A DNA stretch of 64,000 nt, from positions 234,623 to 298,622 of the forward strand of contig NZ_JBIGIA010000007.1 in assembly GCF_043555975.1 (NCBI RefSeq). Reading direction: 5' to 3'. Shown here in pieces: positions 1 to 8,409 of this stretch. The notes beneath the pieces are model-generated. The model saw nothing but the letters and a program-made list of their open reading frames with translations, was not told the DNA's origin and did no database searches. This DNA comes from Pelomonas nitida. Lineage in GTDB: Bacteria; Pseudomonadota; Gammaproteobacteria; Burkholderiales; Burkholderiaceae_C. Both the position numbers and the translations under genes were made by a program. Position 1 is the first letter of the stretch. Every line of letters begins with the position of its first letter.

Positions 1-60
1 CCCCAGCTCGGCCGCCATGGCCGTCATCGTCAGCCCGCTCTCGGTGTAGCCGCGGTGCAC
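1..60 (-). CDS. Partial ORF leaving the left edge, possibly a transposase C-terminal HTH
   Basis: About 20 codons are visible on the minus strand, starting at a GTG at position 60, in frame and just after the stop of the upstream hypothetical gene. The peptide reads VHRGYTESGLTMTAMAAELG, which looks like the start of a helix-turn-helix of the kind found at the C-terminus of REP-associated tyrosine (Y1) transposases. That resemblance is from memory and the piece is short. It could equally be the N-terminus of another DNA-binding protein. Confidence 0.25.
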   Translation of the reverse strand, partial: MHRGYTESGLTMTAMAAELG

Positions 61-111
61 GTCACCGGAAACGCCAGGCGTGGTTGCGGCTCGGGTTTCG
101 GTGCGCGGCCG

Positions 112-417
112 TCAATCCGCTGCGTCGTCGGCGCAGAACCTGCCCCGCAAGGCCTCGGCGAATTCGGCAGAGGCGCTGAAGGTCAACGTCACGGTGGTCC
201 ATCCGCCGGGTTCCGGCTGCACCAGCAACTCGTGGTCCCAGGCATGGCCGTCTTCCACGGGCCCCTGGCGGCTGCCGAATTCGGCCTGCGCCCAGGCCAG
301 CACCTGCGAGACCTCGGCCATCACCGCCGCATGCTCGGCCTCGCGCGTGGAGGCCATGGCTTCCAGCGTCAGGATGTCGTCGGTGCTGTCGGTCGCGTCA
401 AAGATCAGGTAGCGCAT
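112..417 (-). CDS. Conserved hypothetical protein, about 101 aa
   Basis: This small acidic soluble protein begins MRYLIFDATDSTDD. I chose this ATG because the longer reading frame (to 474) would overlap the upstream HD-hydrolase gene, and its extra residues are arginine-rich and look non-coding. There is no signal peptide or membrane segment. The middle part (HAWDHELLVQPEPGGWTTVTL) suggests a beta-rich small domain. It lies 53 nt downstream of the HD hydrolase on the same strand and could share its transcript. I do not recognise the family and assign no function. Confidence 0.6.
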   Translation of the reverse strand: MRYLIFDATDSTDDILTLEAMASTREAEHAAVMAEVSQVLAWAQAEFGSRQGPVEDGHAWDHELLVQPEPGGWTTVTLTFSASAEFAEALRGRFCADDAAD

Positions 418-470
418 GGCCGCAGTGTCGGTGCGAATGCCAAGGGCCCGGCCGAGCGGGCGTCGTCGCG

Positions 471-1088
471 TCAACCCTGCGCTGCGATGGCCTGCTGCAG
501 GTTGGCCCGGGCGGCGGCCTCGAAGCGCGCCTGCAGGGCCTGCGTGCCGAACAGCACGGGCCGCGCGAGAAAGCCGGCCAGGATGGCGCCTCGCTTCTCG
601 GCAAACACGGTCGGCGGCACGAAGCTGTATTCGGCGCGGATCTGCCCCTCGTATTCCGCAAAGCGCGCTGGCGCCGCGCCCAGAATGGCGAGGTCCACGT
701 CCACCAGCAACTGCTCATCGGACGTGGCCGGCGCAACGCTGTGTCGCGTGGCCAGCACCAACGTGGCCACGCGGTCAGCCACCTCAGGGGCCGCACCGCC
801 GTCGAGCAAGGCGGTGCGCGCCCAAGCCGCACTGGCGGCCTCGTTGTCGTGGCGGTGAACGTCGTAGACGGCATCGTGGAACCACAGCGCCAGCTCGACC
901 TCAGCAGGCCGCTGCGCCAACAGGCGGTGCTCATCGAACAGCGCCAGGCATTCAGCAAGATGCTGCCGCGTGTGATACGCGCGGTGCGGCTCGGCATAAC
1001 GCGCCAGCAGCTCGGCATGCAAGCCATCGCCGGGGGCAGCGCCGAGCGCCTGCCAGGCGGCTCGCCAAGGGACGATGCCAAGGCTCAT
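471..1088 (-). CDS. Predicted metal-dependent HD-superfamily phosphohydrolase (COG4339-like)
   Basis: A 205-residue soluble protein. The pattern YHTRQHLAECL, followed by ALWFHDAVYD with the HD doublet and later a conserved DVDLAILG segment, matches the predicted HD phosphohydrolases of the COG4339 type, whose substrate is not established. The family chelates a metal with His and Asp residues, and those are present. The start is the ATG at 1088, which overlaps the stop of the VOC gene as ATGA. This indicates translational coupling and an operon of the two genes. The longer upstream frame is a shadow of the VOC gene. Confidence 0.8.
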   Translation of the reverse strand: MSLGIVPWRAAWQALGAAPGDGLHAELLARYAEPHRAYHTRQHLAECLALFDEHRLLAQRPAEVELALWFHDAVYDVHRHDNEAASAAWARTALLDGGAAPEVADRVATLVLATRHSVAPATSDEQLLVDVDLAILGAAPARFAEYEGQIRAEYSFVPPTVFAEKRGAILAGFLARPVLFGTQALQARFEAAARANLQQAIAAQG

Positions 1089-1450
1089 GGCGTGGGCTGC
1101 CCGAACATCATGCGATGGCCATCCAGCGTGCGGATGCCGAACTCCCGCATGCCCCAGGGCTCGTCGCGCAGCGGCTTGATGAATGACACGCCACGTGCCT
1201 GCCACTCGGCGTACAGCGCGTCGATGGCCTCGACCTGCACATACGCGAAATAGCCGTGGTCGCCCAGTTGCGCAGGCGCCAAGGCATCGGGGCAGGCGCC
1301 GGCCATGATGACGCAGGCGTCGCGCTCCAGCCAGCACCAGCCCGGGTCGCCCAGGTCGTGCACGGTGAAGCCCAGCACATCGCGATACCAGGCGGCCGAC
1401 CGCGCCAGGTCGGGCACGGCGATGACGTAACGCGGATGAGTCAGCGGCAT
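1085..1450 (-). CDS. VOC (glyoxalase/bleomycin-resistance) family protein
   Basis: A protein of about 121 residues that fits one vicinal-oxygen-chelate domain. It opens with MPLTHPRYVIAVPDLARSAAWYRDVLGF, a typical first beta-alpha-beta unit, and ends near GIRTLDGHRMMFGQ. Members are metal enzymes or binding proteins of varied chemistry (glyoxalase, dioxygenase, drug binding), so the substrate cannot be told. The start MPLTHPRY at 1450 is preferred; an in-frame ATG at 1471 is the alternative. It overlaps the downstream HD hydrolase by 4 nt and lies 43 nt after the stop of the alarmone-hydrolase gene. Confidence 0.8.
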   Translation of the reverse strand: MPLTHPRYVIAVPDLARSAAWYRDVLGFTVHDLGDPGWCWLERDACVIMAGACPDALAPAQLGDHGYFAYVQVEAIDALYAEWQARGVSFIKPLRDEPWGMREFGIRTLDGHRMMFGQPTP

Positions 1451-1493
1451 GGGCGAAGGCACGCGCAGCATCGCGCCGGGATTCGGCAGCCCG

Positions 1494-1988
1494 TCATGCG
1501 AGCAAGGTGTCCAGCTCGGACCACAACGGCTCGCACAGGTCTTGCCGATGGGCCGCGCGCCGGAAGGCGCCGTGCTCGCCGCGATAGACGCCAAGGAGGC
1601 GCGTATTGCCGTCTCGCACGCATGCCCTCACATTGGCCAGGCGATCGGCCGCCTTCACCACCAGCGCGCTCTCCAGCACCCCGCAGACCTGCGCCAGCTT
1701 CGCATAGGTGCGGGCCTTGCGTTCCTGTCGATTCGCACCGGGCTGGTCGGTCAGCAAGGCAACGCAGGCGGCCACGTGAGCCCCGAACCGGCTCTCGATG
1801 TCGTCCAGCGTGGCCTGCGTGTCCTCGACCGTGTCATGCAGGTAGGCGGCCACAACCGCCGATTCGCCAAAGGGCCGCGCAATCTCGGCCACGGCATCCA
1901 GATGATGTGCATACGGATGCTCGCCGTACCGTTGCGCCCCATGGGCAGCCACGGCGAACGCGCGCGCTTGATCTTCAGCGGAAGTCAT
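1494..1988 (-). CDS. HD-domain hydrolase of RelA/SpoT type (small alarmone hydrolase, Mesh1-like)
   Basis: A 164-residue stand-alone HD domain. Early histidines (QRYGEHPYAHHLDAV), the diagnostic HDTVEDT motif at about residues 51-57, and KAADRLANV further on are the metal- and substrate-binding elements of the SpoT hydrolase domain. There is no synthetase, TGS or ACT domain, so it fits the small alarmone hydrolases (Mesh1/SAH) that remove pyrophosphate from (p)ppGpp. The true substrate is inferred; related single-domain proteins can act on other nucleotides. It is first in a run of four minus-strand genes (alarmone hydrolase, VOC, HD, hypothetical). Confidence 0.8.
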   Translation of the reverse strand: MTSAEDQARAFAVAAHGAQRYGEHPYAHHLDAVAEIARPFGESAVVAAYLHDTVEDTQATLDDIESRFGAHVAACVALLTDQPGANRQERKARTYAKLAQVCGVLESALVVKAADRLANVRACVRDGNTRLLGVYRGEHGAFRRAAHRQDLCEPLWSELDTLLA

Positions 1989-2091
1989 GGGCCCAAAGTA
2001 TCAGACGTCGGGTCACCGCGTCGAGCCGCGGGCAAGCGGACGGCGCTGGGCGCTCGCCCGAAGCCTGGCCCGCATCCCACGACACGCCCCG

Positions 2092-3105
2092 TCACTCGGC
2101 CGCCACGGCCTCGCCGTCGGCATGCCGGTCGGGCTCCGTGGTGCTGAGGATCTCGTGCAGCACCGCCGTGGCGTAATTGCCGGCCGGCAGGTCGAACGTG
2201 AGCACCAGTTGGTCGGCTTGGGGCCATTCCCAGGTCATGCCCGCAGGGCTCGCCACCAGCGCGCGGCGGTCCTGCTCCAGGCCGGCGTGTTCCATGCCGT
2301 TGCACAGCGTGGCGTGGCGTTCGGCCACACCGTTTTCCAGGGCCTTGGCGTCGTCGGTGGTGCTCACGCGGCCCCGGCCCCAGAGTGGCCCCGTGGGCAG
2401 GCCCGCAGAGTCCATCACGTCGCCGGGCAATGCCTGGCCCCAGAGGCCTTGCTGGATGCGCAGCGCCAGCACCTCGTTGAAGACGAAGGAGCGCACCGCC
2501 GACAGGTAGATGCCCTTCTTCTTCGGGTTGCGCACGCGGATCTCGCGGGCCAGCATCGCGCGGCCCTGCTCGACGTTGCCGCCGTCGAAGCCGAAGCGCT
2601 GGGCGCCGAAGTAGTTGGGCACGCCCTTCGCGGCGATGGCCTGGAGGTTGGCCTCGATGGCCGCACGCTCGCCCACCACGTCACGCAGCACGATGCGGAA
2701 CCGGTTGCCCTGCAGGTCACCGGGGCGCAGCTTCTTCACGTGACGGCTCTGGCCCAGCACCTTGAACTCCGGGTGCTGCAGCGTGGTCAGGTCGGGCGTC
2801 TCGCCCTTGGGCAGGTAGATGCTGAACCACTGGCGCGTGACGGCGTAGCGGTCCTTGAGGCCGGCATAGCCCACGTCGCCGGCCGGCACACCGGCGGCAT
2901 CGGCCAGCTGTTGCGCGACAAAGGCGGTGTTGGCCCCGTTCTTCTCGACGTCCAGCCAGACGTGTTCGCCCGCGCCGGAAGGGAGCTGCAGCGGCAGCTC
3001 GGTGACGACGAAGTCTTCGTTGGAGGCTTTCAGCGTGGCAGTGGCGCCGCTGGCCGAGTAGGCGTTGGGCCACAGCGGCAGGGTCAGGTATTGAGCGTCG
3101 GTCAT
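2092..3105 (-). CDS. truD: tRNA pseudouridine(13) synthase TruD
   Basis: A 337-residue protein of normal TruD length. The catalytic block YAGLKDR places the nucleophilic aspartate at D85. NYFGAQRFG and the block NPKKKGIYLSAVRSFVFNEVLA are also characteristic of the family, which isomerises U13 of tRNA-Glu to pseudouridine. I start it at the ATG at 3105 (MTDAQYLTLPLWP). The longer frame adds about 65 Arg/Pro-rich residues without family character. The 195 nt upstream, to the ligase stop, holds no gene that I can see. Confidence 0.93.
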   Translation of the reverse strand: MTDAQYLTLPLWPNAYSASGATATLKASNEDFVVTELPLQLPSGAGEHVWLDVEKNGANTAFVAQQLADAAGVPAGDVGYAGLKDRYAVTRQWFSIYLPKGETPDLTTLQHPEFKVLGQSRHVKKLRPGDLQGNRFRIVLRDVVGERAAIEANLQAIAAKGVPNYFGAQRFGFDGGNVEQGRAMLAREIRVRNPKKKGIYLSAVRSFVFNEVLALRIQQGLWGQALPGDVMDSAGLPTGPLWGRGRVSTTDDAKALENGVAERHATLCNGMEHAGLEQDRRALVASPAGMTWEWPQADQLVLTFDLPAGNYATAVLHEILSTTEPDRHADGEAVAAE

Positions 3106-3300
3106 GGGCGTTTCGCGGGCCACGGCCCGGCGCGGCAGGGCGCGGAGCAGTGGCCGATGGCGGGATGGGAAGCGGCGGTCGTCACCGCCCGGAGCCTGGC
3201 GCGTGGACATGGCGGCCGGCGGCGTCCCTGCTCCTTCTGCTTCCCTGGATCGTTCGGCATCGTACGTCCCCGCCGTGGCCGGCCCGCGCGGGCGCGACAC

Positions 3301-4971
3301 TCACCGTTGCCCGCGTTCCTGCAGCACCCGCCACATGATCTTGCCCGAGCCACTCTTGGGCAGCGTGTCCGCAAACTCGATGCGCACGGGCACCTTGTAG
3401 GCCGCCATGTGGCCGCGGCACCAGTCGCGCAGTGCGTCGTCGGTCAGCGCCTCGTGCCCGGCCCGCTTCACGACGAAGGCCTTGACCGTCTCGCCGCGGT
3501 AGTCGTCGGGCGCGGCGACGACGCAGGCCTCGGCCACGCCGGGGTGGCCGTGCATGAGGTTCTCGACCTCGGCCGGCCAGACCTTGAAGCCGCTCGCATT
3601 GATCATGCGCTTGAGGCGGTCGGTCATGAAGAAGTAGCCGTCGGCGTCGACATAGCCGATGTCGCCCGTGCGGAAGAAGCGCCGGCCGTCGAACTCGACG
3701 AAGGCCTCGGCCGTGGCCTCGGGCTGGCGCCAGTAACCGTCGAAGACCATGGGGCCATGTACGATGATCTCGCCGGCCTCGCCGACGGGCAGCTCGCGCA
3801 GCGTGGCGGGGTCCACGACGCGGGCGTCGCAGCTCACGTAGGGCACGCCCAGGCATTGCTGCTTGGGCGCGTCGTGCGGGTTGCTGTGGCTGGGCGCGGC
3901 GGTTTCGGTCAGCCCGTAGCCTTCGGCGTAGCGCAGCCCCCACCGCTGGCGCAACCGCTCGGCGATGGGCTGCGGCATGGCCGCGCCGCCACCGCCGATG
4001 TAGACGAGGCTGCTGAGGTCGAAGCTGTCCACCTGCGGGCTGGCCAGCAGGTCGATGACCATGGTGGGGATGTTGGTCCAGCGCGTGATGCGGTGCTGCG
4101 CGATGAGCCGCGCCGCGTAGTCACGCTGCCAGCGCGGCATGAGCACGAGGCAGGCGCCGCTGGCCAGCGTGCCGTGCATGACGACCACCATGCCGGTGAT
4201 GTGGAACATGGGCACGACGCCCAGCACCACGTCTTCCTGGCAGAGGTTGGCCCACAGCTGGCCGGCAAAGACGTTGTGCTGCAGGCTGCGGTGCCGGTGC
4301 ATGCAGCCCTTGGGGTTGCCCGTGGTGCCACTGGTGTAGGCCAGCAGCGCGAGGTCGGCGGCGCTGACGTCGGTGGCCGGGGGCGGGGCCGTGCAGGCAA
4401 GCGCCTCGGCCCATGGCGTAGCGCCGTCCGGCAGCGCGACGTCGGCCTGCAGCCAGTCGGCCCAGCCTGCCGGCAGGTCCCGCAGCGTCTCGCCGTCGAC
4501 GCGGCCCGCGGGCAGCACCTCGACCAGGCGCGTGACGAGCAGGCTGCTGGCCGGCATGCCGGCGGCCTGCCATTCGGCGGCGAGGTCGGCGCTGGTGATG
4601 GCCAGCCGCGCGCCGCTGTCGCCGATGAGGTGCTGCAGCTCCGCTGCCTTGTTCATCGGGTTGACCGGCACGATGACGGCGTTGGCGCTGTGGATGGCGT
4701 AGTGCGCGATCACCAGCTGCGGGCAGTTCTGCAGCCCCACGAGCAAGCGGTCGCCCCGGCGCACGCCGCGCTGTGCCAGCCACGCGGCCAGGCGCGCGAC
4801 CTGCCCGGCCAACTCGGCGTACGTGATGGCATGGCCCAGGAAGCGCAGCGCCGGGCGGTCGGGGTAGCGACGGGCGTTGACGAGCAGGTTGTCGGGCAGC
4901 GCCGTGGCGGGCGGCGTGATGGCGTGCGGCAGGCGGGCGGGCCAGAACGCGTGGTGCGCGCGAGTGCTCAT
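3301..4971 (-). CDS. AMP-dependent acyl-CoA synthetase (fatty-acid/aromatic acid CoA ligase)
   Basis: A 556-residue adenylate-forming enzyme that activates a carboxylic acid with ATP and joins it to CoA. The AMP-binding signature YTSGTTGNPKG is complete. YGLTETAAPSHSN, RTGDIGYVDADGY and the C-terminal PKSGSGKI with the catalytic lysine follow in the expected order. The substrate cannot be assigned; the sequence is closest in feel to long-chain or medium-chain fatty-acid ligases. The ATG overlaps the stop of the upstream EamA transporter by 4 nt (ATGA), so the two are probably co-translated. Confidence 0.9.
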   Translation of the reverse strand: MSTRAHHAFWPARLPHAITPPATALPDNLLVNARRYPDRPALRFLGHAITYAELAGQVARLAAWLAQRGVRRGDRLLVGLQNCPQLVIAHYAIHSANAVIVPVNPMNKAAELQHLIGDSGARLAITSADLAAEWQAAGMPASSLLVTRLVEVLPAGRVDGETLRDLPAGWADWLQADVALPDGATPWAEALACTAPPPATDVSAADLALLAYTSGTTGNPKGCMHRHRSLQHNVFAGQLWANLCQEDVVLGVVPMFHITGMVVVMHGTLASGACLVLMPRWQRDYAARLIAQHRITRWTNIPTMVIDLLASPQVDSFDLSSLVYIGGGGAAMPQPIAERLRQRWGLRYAEGYGLTETAAPSHSNPHDAPKQQCLGVPYVSCDARVVDPATLRELPVGEAGEIIVHGPMVFDGYWRQPEATAEAFVEFDGRRFFRTGDIGYVDADGYFFMTDRLKRMINASGFKVWPAEVENLMHGHPGVAEACVVAAPDDYRGETVKAFVVKRAGHEALTDDALRDWCRGHMAAYKVPVRIEFADTLPKSGSGKIMWRVLQERGQR

Positions 4972-5849
4972 GCGGCGGTCTCCTGTTTTTTGGCGACGAC
5001 AAGGTAGACGCCCAGCAGCGTCACGCCCATGCCGGCGATGGCTTGTGGGCCCAGTGTCTCGCCGAACAGCAGCCAGGCCATCAGTGCAGTGACCGATGGC
5101 ACCAAGTACATGGTGCTGGTGACGGCCGTCACGCGGCCGTGGCGCAGCATGTAGAACATCAGGCTGATGCCGCCGGCCGTCAGCACGAGGATGCTCCAGG
5201 CCATGGCGACGACGACGTCGCGGTGCCAGTCGATGCGCATGGGCTCCACGAGCGCCGCCACGGGCAGCGTGACCGCCAGCGCGGCGCTGAACTGCACGAC
5301 CTGGCCCGTGCGCAGGTCAAAGCGCGGCACGAAGCGCTTCTGATAGAGCGTGCCGCCGGTGATGGCCAGCAGCGCCATCAGGCATAGCGCCAGCGGCAGG
5401 CCGAAACCCGCGGCCAGCGTCAGCTTGTGCCAGATGACCAGCACCACACCTGCAAGGCCCAGCGCCACGCCCAGCCACTGGCGCGGCGCGACGCGCTCGC
5501 CGATCAGCGGCGCGGCCGCGGCCACGAGCACCGGCTGCAGGTTGACGATGAGGGCCGCCGTGCCCGCCGGCAGGCCGCGGCGGATGGACACCCACACGCC
5601 GGCCAGATAGAGCGCCTGGATGCCGACGCCGGCCACCGCCAGGTGCAGGGCCTCGCGCCGCGACGGCCACGGCGCGCTTGCAGCCAAGGCCAGCACGAGC
5701 ATCAGGGCGACGACGCCGGCATAACGCCAGCACAGGAAGGTCAGCGGGTCGGCATGCGGCGCGGCCAGCTTGGCGACGATGTAGCCGGTGGCCCAGATGA
5801 AGATGAACAGCGGCGGCGCGAGGCGGTCGAGGAAGGAAGGCAGCGGCAT
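4968..5849 (-). CDS. EamA/DMT-family inner-membrane transporter
   Basis: A 293-residue very hydrophobic protein with roughly ten predicted membrane helices in two repeats, the 5+5 architecture of the drug/metabolite transporter superfamily. Typical markers are FIFIWATGYIVAKLA near the start and VPSVTALMAWLLFGETLGPQAIAGM in the second EamA repeat. Family members export amino acids, metabolites or drugs; the cargo is unknown. The ATG at 5849 is preferred because the preceding 12 codons are not hydrophobic or conserved-looking. The 3' end overlaps the acyl-CoA ligase start by 4 nt. Confidence 0.88.
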   Translation of the reverse strand: MPLPSFLDRLAPPLFIFIWATGYIVAKLAAPHADPLTFLCWRYAGVVALMLVLALAASAPWPSRREALHLAVAGVGIQALYLAGVWVSIRRGLPAGTAALIVNLQPVLVAAAAPLIGERVAPRQWLGVALGLAGVVLVIWHKLTLAAGFGLPLALCLMALLAITGGTLYQKRFVPRFDLRTGQVVQFSAALAVTLPVAALVEPMRIDWHRDVVVAMAWSILVLTAGGISLMFYMLRHGRVTAVTSTMYLVPSVTALMAWLLFGETLGPQAIAGMGVTLLGVYLVVAKKQETAA

Positions 5850-5892
5850 GAGGCGGCCATCATGCCCAAATCCACGCCAGCGCAACGGCCGA

Positions 5893-6132
5893 TCAGCCGC
5901 GCGCCGGTGCGGTGGCGGGTGGTGCGGCCCCTGCGTCAGCGGCCATCACCTCGCGCAGACAGCGCAGGCACAGGCAGCGGTCGGGGTAGCGGGCGGCCAG
6001 GTCGGCACGCAAGGCCTCGCTGAGCCGGATGTCGAAGCAGTCGCAGTGACCGGCCTCGGCACCGCACGCAAAGCCGCCGCCACAGCGCGGGCAGGTGGCG
6101 TCGATGAGGGGGCCGTTGCGCGCTGCGTTCAT
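5893..6132 (-). CDS. Cysteine-rich CWC-family protein, 79 aa
   Basis: A small protein with the cysteine spacing DATCPRCGGGFACGAEAGHCDCF, followed by RCLCLRCLREV. The paired CxxC-type motifs suggest a zinc knuckle and match the small cysteine-rich CWC proteins seen in proteobacteria, for which no function is established. Its ATG (6132) overlaps the stop of the upstream MmcB-like gene as ATGA, so the two form a coupled pair. The longer frame extending back to 6780 is a shadow of that gene. Confidence 0.78.
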   Translation of the reverse strand: MNAARNGPLIDATCPRCGGGFACGAEAGHCDCFDIRLSEALRADLAARYPDRCLCLRCLREVMAADAGAAPPATAPARG

Positions 6133-6824
6133 AGCGGCGATTGTGGATGGTCGTCCGGCGGCGCCAGCGGCGTGGCGCGGGCCAGCGCCATCCAGGTGGC
6201 GAAGTCGGGCTTGTGGGCCCGCTTCGGCGCCGGGCGGGCCAGTTCCAAATGCGTGGCATGGCCCAGGAGCACGCCGTAATCGGGCGGAATCTCGTCGGGC
6301 TCGGCGATGCCGGCCTTGATGACGAACCAGCACTGGCCGCACAGCGCGCGGTAGGCGGCCGACTTGTCGGGGCGGCGCAGCTCGCCTAACAGGTCGGCAC
6401 GGCTGACCTTGATCTCGTGGATGGCCGGCTCGAGGTAGTCCTCCACCGTGGAGTGGCGGATGGAGTAGACGTCGGGCATCGCGTTGACCCAGCGCGTGCC
6501 GCCACTGTCGTCGTCCCGCGGCAAGCCAGCCCGCAGGCTCAGGCCGCGCCAGGCGATGCGGCCGGCGCGCTGCATCTCGATGGCCACGCGTTCGACGAGC
6601 TGCTCGTGCGCGTCCCGCGCCGCACGGTTGCGCACCAGCGAATCGGCGATCAGCGCCACGCCCGCGTCGGTGACGCGCAGCCGCTCGCGGCCATCGGCCT
6701 CGGCCAGGCGCTCCACCCAGCCAGCGGCCAGCAGCTCGATCTCCACCAGATCCTGGCTGGGCCAGCCCGCACTGCGCCACAGCTGGCGCAGGCGCTGCAG
6801 GTGGAGGCGGGTGGGGGTGGGCAT
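6129..6824 (-). CDS. MmcB-like putative DNA-repair/nuclease-fold protein
   Basis: A 231-residue protein. The first about 70 residues look like a winged-helix DNA-binding segment (LVEIELLAAGWVERL, then LRVTDAGVALIAD). The second half carries MPDVYSIR, then AIHEIKVSRADLLGEL and CGQCWFVIKAGI. D...(E)xK in this order resembles the PD-(D/E)xK nuclease core of the MmcB family, which is linked to DNA repair in alphaproteobacteria. The family call is from memory and only moderately certain. It is followed directly by the CWC protein gene with a 4 nt overlap. Confidence 0.6.
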   Translation of the reverse strand: MPTPTRLHLQRLRQLWRSAGWPSQDLVEIELLAAGWVERLAEADGRERLRVTDAGVALIADSLVRNRAARDAHEQLVERVAIEMQRAGRIAWRGLSLRAGLPRDDDSGGTRWVNAMPDVYSIRHSTVEDYLEPAIHEIKVSRADLLGELRRPDKSAAYRALCGQCWFVIKAGIAEPDEIPPDYGVLLGHATHLELARPAPKRAHKPDFATWMALARATPLAPPDDHPQSPL

Positions 6825-6852
6825 GGTGAGATTCTCGGGCGCCAGAATTGAA

Positions 6853-6885
6853 AAGCCCCTCGGGCCGGGGCGGCGCGAGGGGCTT
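6853..6885 (-). terminator. Rho-independent terminator of the DUF4397 lipoprotein gene
   Basis: A perfect 10-bp inverted repeat (AAGCCCCTCG / CGAGGGGCTT) with a 13-nt loop. Read on the minus strand, the second arm ends in TTTTC. It sits 25 nt past the stop of the lipoprotein gene, the right position for intrinsic termination of that transcript. Confidence 0.85.
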
Positions 6886-6909
6886 GAGAAGTCTTGCCTG
6901 GACAGGTGA

Positions 6910-8223
6910 TCAGCGGTCCTTGCTGAGCTTGCCCTTCACGTTGTTCGGGTCACCCATGACGAAGACGGTGTAGACACCGTTGGCGGTCAGCGGGGTCAGG
7001 CCCGTCGAAGTGCCCGATGCCGGGTTGTAGATCGCGTCGACCTTCAACGGCGAGTTCACCGTGACGGCGGCGCCGGTCGACGAGTTCATGTTGGCCGGCA
7101 CCGAGCTGGTACCCGGCAGCACATTGCTGGCCTGGGTCTGGTAGTCGACGTTCAGCGACGCAAGCGCATTGGCCGCAGACATGCCGTTGACCAGACGCAT
7201 CTTCACGTTGCCGCTGATGGTGGGCAGGCGGTTGTCATCGACGAGAACCGACACCTGCTGCGTCGTTTCATCACCCCAGACCAGCAGCGTGTACTCGTTC
7301 CCGGCCAGGAAGTTGTACGTCGCCGGTCCGACCGGAATGGAGTTGGCTGTGATGGCCACGCTGTTGGCGCCAGCCGTGAAGCTGTAATAGTCCGTCGTGT
7401 TCGGCGGCAGCGACGACGGCAGAATGTTGTTGCCCGAGATCGTGGCCGACACCGGGGCCGTACCTGCCAGCGCGCTGACCGCGCGCACGCGCGTCAGCGT
7501 GGTGGGGAAGTTCTTGACCGTGCTCTTGTGGAGCAGCGTCATGCCGTTGACCAGCACGCCGCCATCCGTCGCGGTGAGGATCAAGGTGTTGACGGTGGTG
7601 GAATCCAGCGTGACTTCCGGAATCTCCAGGCGCAGGTCGTTGCGCTTGCTATAGCCCGTCACGCAGACACGGAACTTGCCGGAATTGATGACGTTGTAAA
7701 TGCTGCCGGTGCTGCCAGCCAGGTTCGTGACCAGCGCCGCTTCGTTCGAAAGCGTGCAGTTCGCGGCCGCGGTCACATAGACGTCCAGAGCACCAGCATC
7801 CGGCGCCAGGTTCAGGACCTGCAGCTTGGCCCTGTTGGCCTCGGCGGCATCCTGGTTTTCTTCAATCAGCGACGGGCGGACGGCACCAGCGAAGCCGGAG
7901 AGGACGAGTGTGTAGCGACTGTTGGCATTCAGCTGCGGCGTCAGCGCCTGGAGGCTGACGCCCGAGACGCTGTCGAGCACCTTGATGCTCGCCGCGCTGG
8001 TGCCGACACTGCCGTACTCACCAACGTTGGCGTAGGCAACTTTGCTGCTGACGGCCTTGTCGTCGGCCGTCAGGTCCAGTGTCGCGAAAGACCGCGTGGC
8101 ATTGAGCAGCCGCATCTGCGTGTTGGAACCGTCATCGCCGCCGCCGCCGCAAGCGGTCAGAGCAGCGGTGACCGACAGGCTCAGCGTCAGGGCCAGCCGG
8201 TTGGCCAAGGGGGTGAATCGCAT
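6910..8223 (-). CDS. DUF4397-type surface lipoprotein
   Basis: About 437 residues. The start at 8223 gives a classic lipoprotein signal, MRFTPLANRLALTLSLSVTA followed by ALTACGGGG, with the lipobox cysteine and a glycine linker. The mature part contains two or three repeats of a beta-sandwich type with the phrases MRLLNAT, LQVLNLAPDAGALDVYV and MRLVNGMSAANALASLNV. This resembles DUF4397 domains (exported, cell-envelope, function unknown). The frame to 8325 adds an unlikely N-extension. It is transcribed divergently from the dienoyl-CoA reductase and ends at a strong terminator. Confidence 0.83.
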   Translation of the reverse strand: MRFTPLANRLALTLSLSVTAALTACGGGGDDGSNTQMRLLNATRSFATLDLTADDKAVSSKVAYANVGEYGSVGTSAASIKVLDSVSGVSLQALTPQLNANSRYTLVLSGFAGAVRPSLIEENQDAAEANRAKLQVLNLAPDAGALDVYVTAAANCTLSNEAALVTNLAGSTGSIYNVINSGKFRVCVTGYSKRNDLRLEIPEVTLDSTTVNTLILTATDGGVLVNGMTLLHKSTVKNFPTTLTRVRAVSALAGTAPVSATISGNNILPSSLPPNTTDYYSFTAGANSVAITANSIPVGPATYNFLAGNEYTLLVWGDETTQQVSVLVDDNRLPTISGNVKMRLVNGMSAANALASLNVDYQTQASNVLPGTSSVPANMNSSTGAAVTVNSPLKVDAIYNPASGTSTGLTPLTANGVYTVFVMGDPNNVKGKLSKDR

Positions 8224-8409
8224 CGAGAACTCTCCGAAAAAACCAAACCGCCGGGCCCATCCCAAGAACGCGGATTGGCGATTAGAACTCAAGCCAGGGA
8301 GCGCGGCATTGCCGCCATCTAGCACCGGGTGAAGAACTGTTGCTACCTACCCCCAGCACTGAGGGCAATCCTGCAATTCTGCCGCGCCCCGCTGGGTAGC
8401 ATGCGCCGA

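Noticed and set aside
1987..5007. A 1006-codon open frame on the plus strand
   Set aside because: It lies antisense to truD and the acyl-CoA ligase. Its translation is His/Arg/Ala-rich without motifs. Long antisense frames are common at this GC content.
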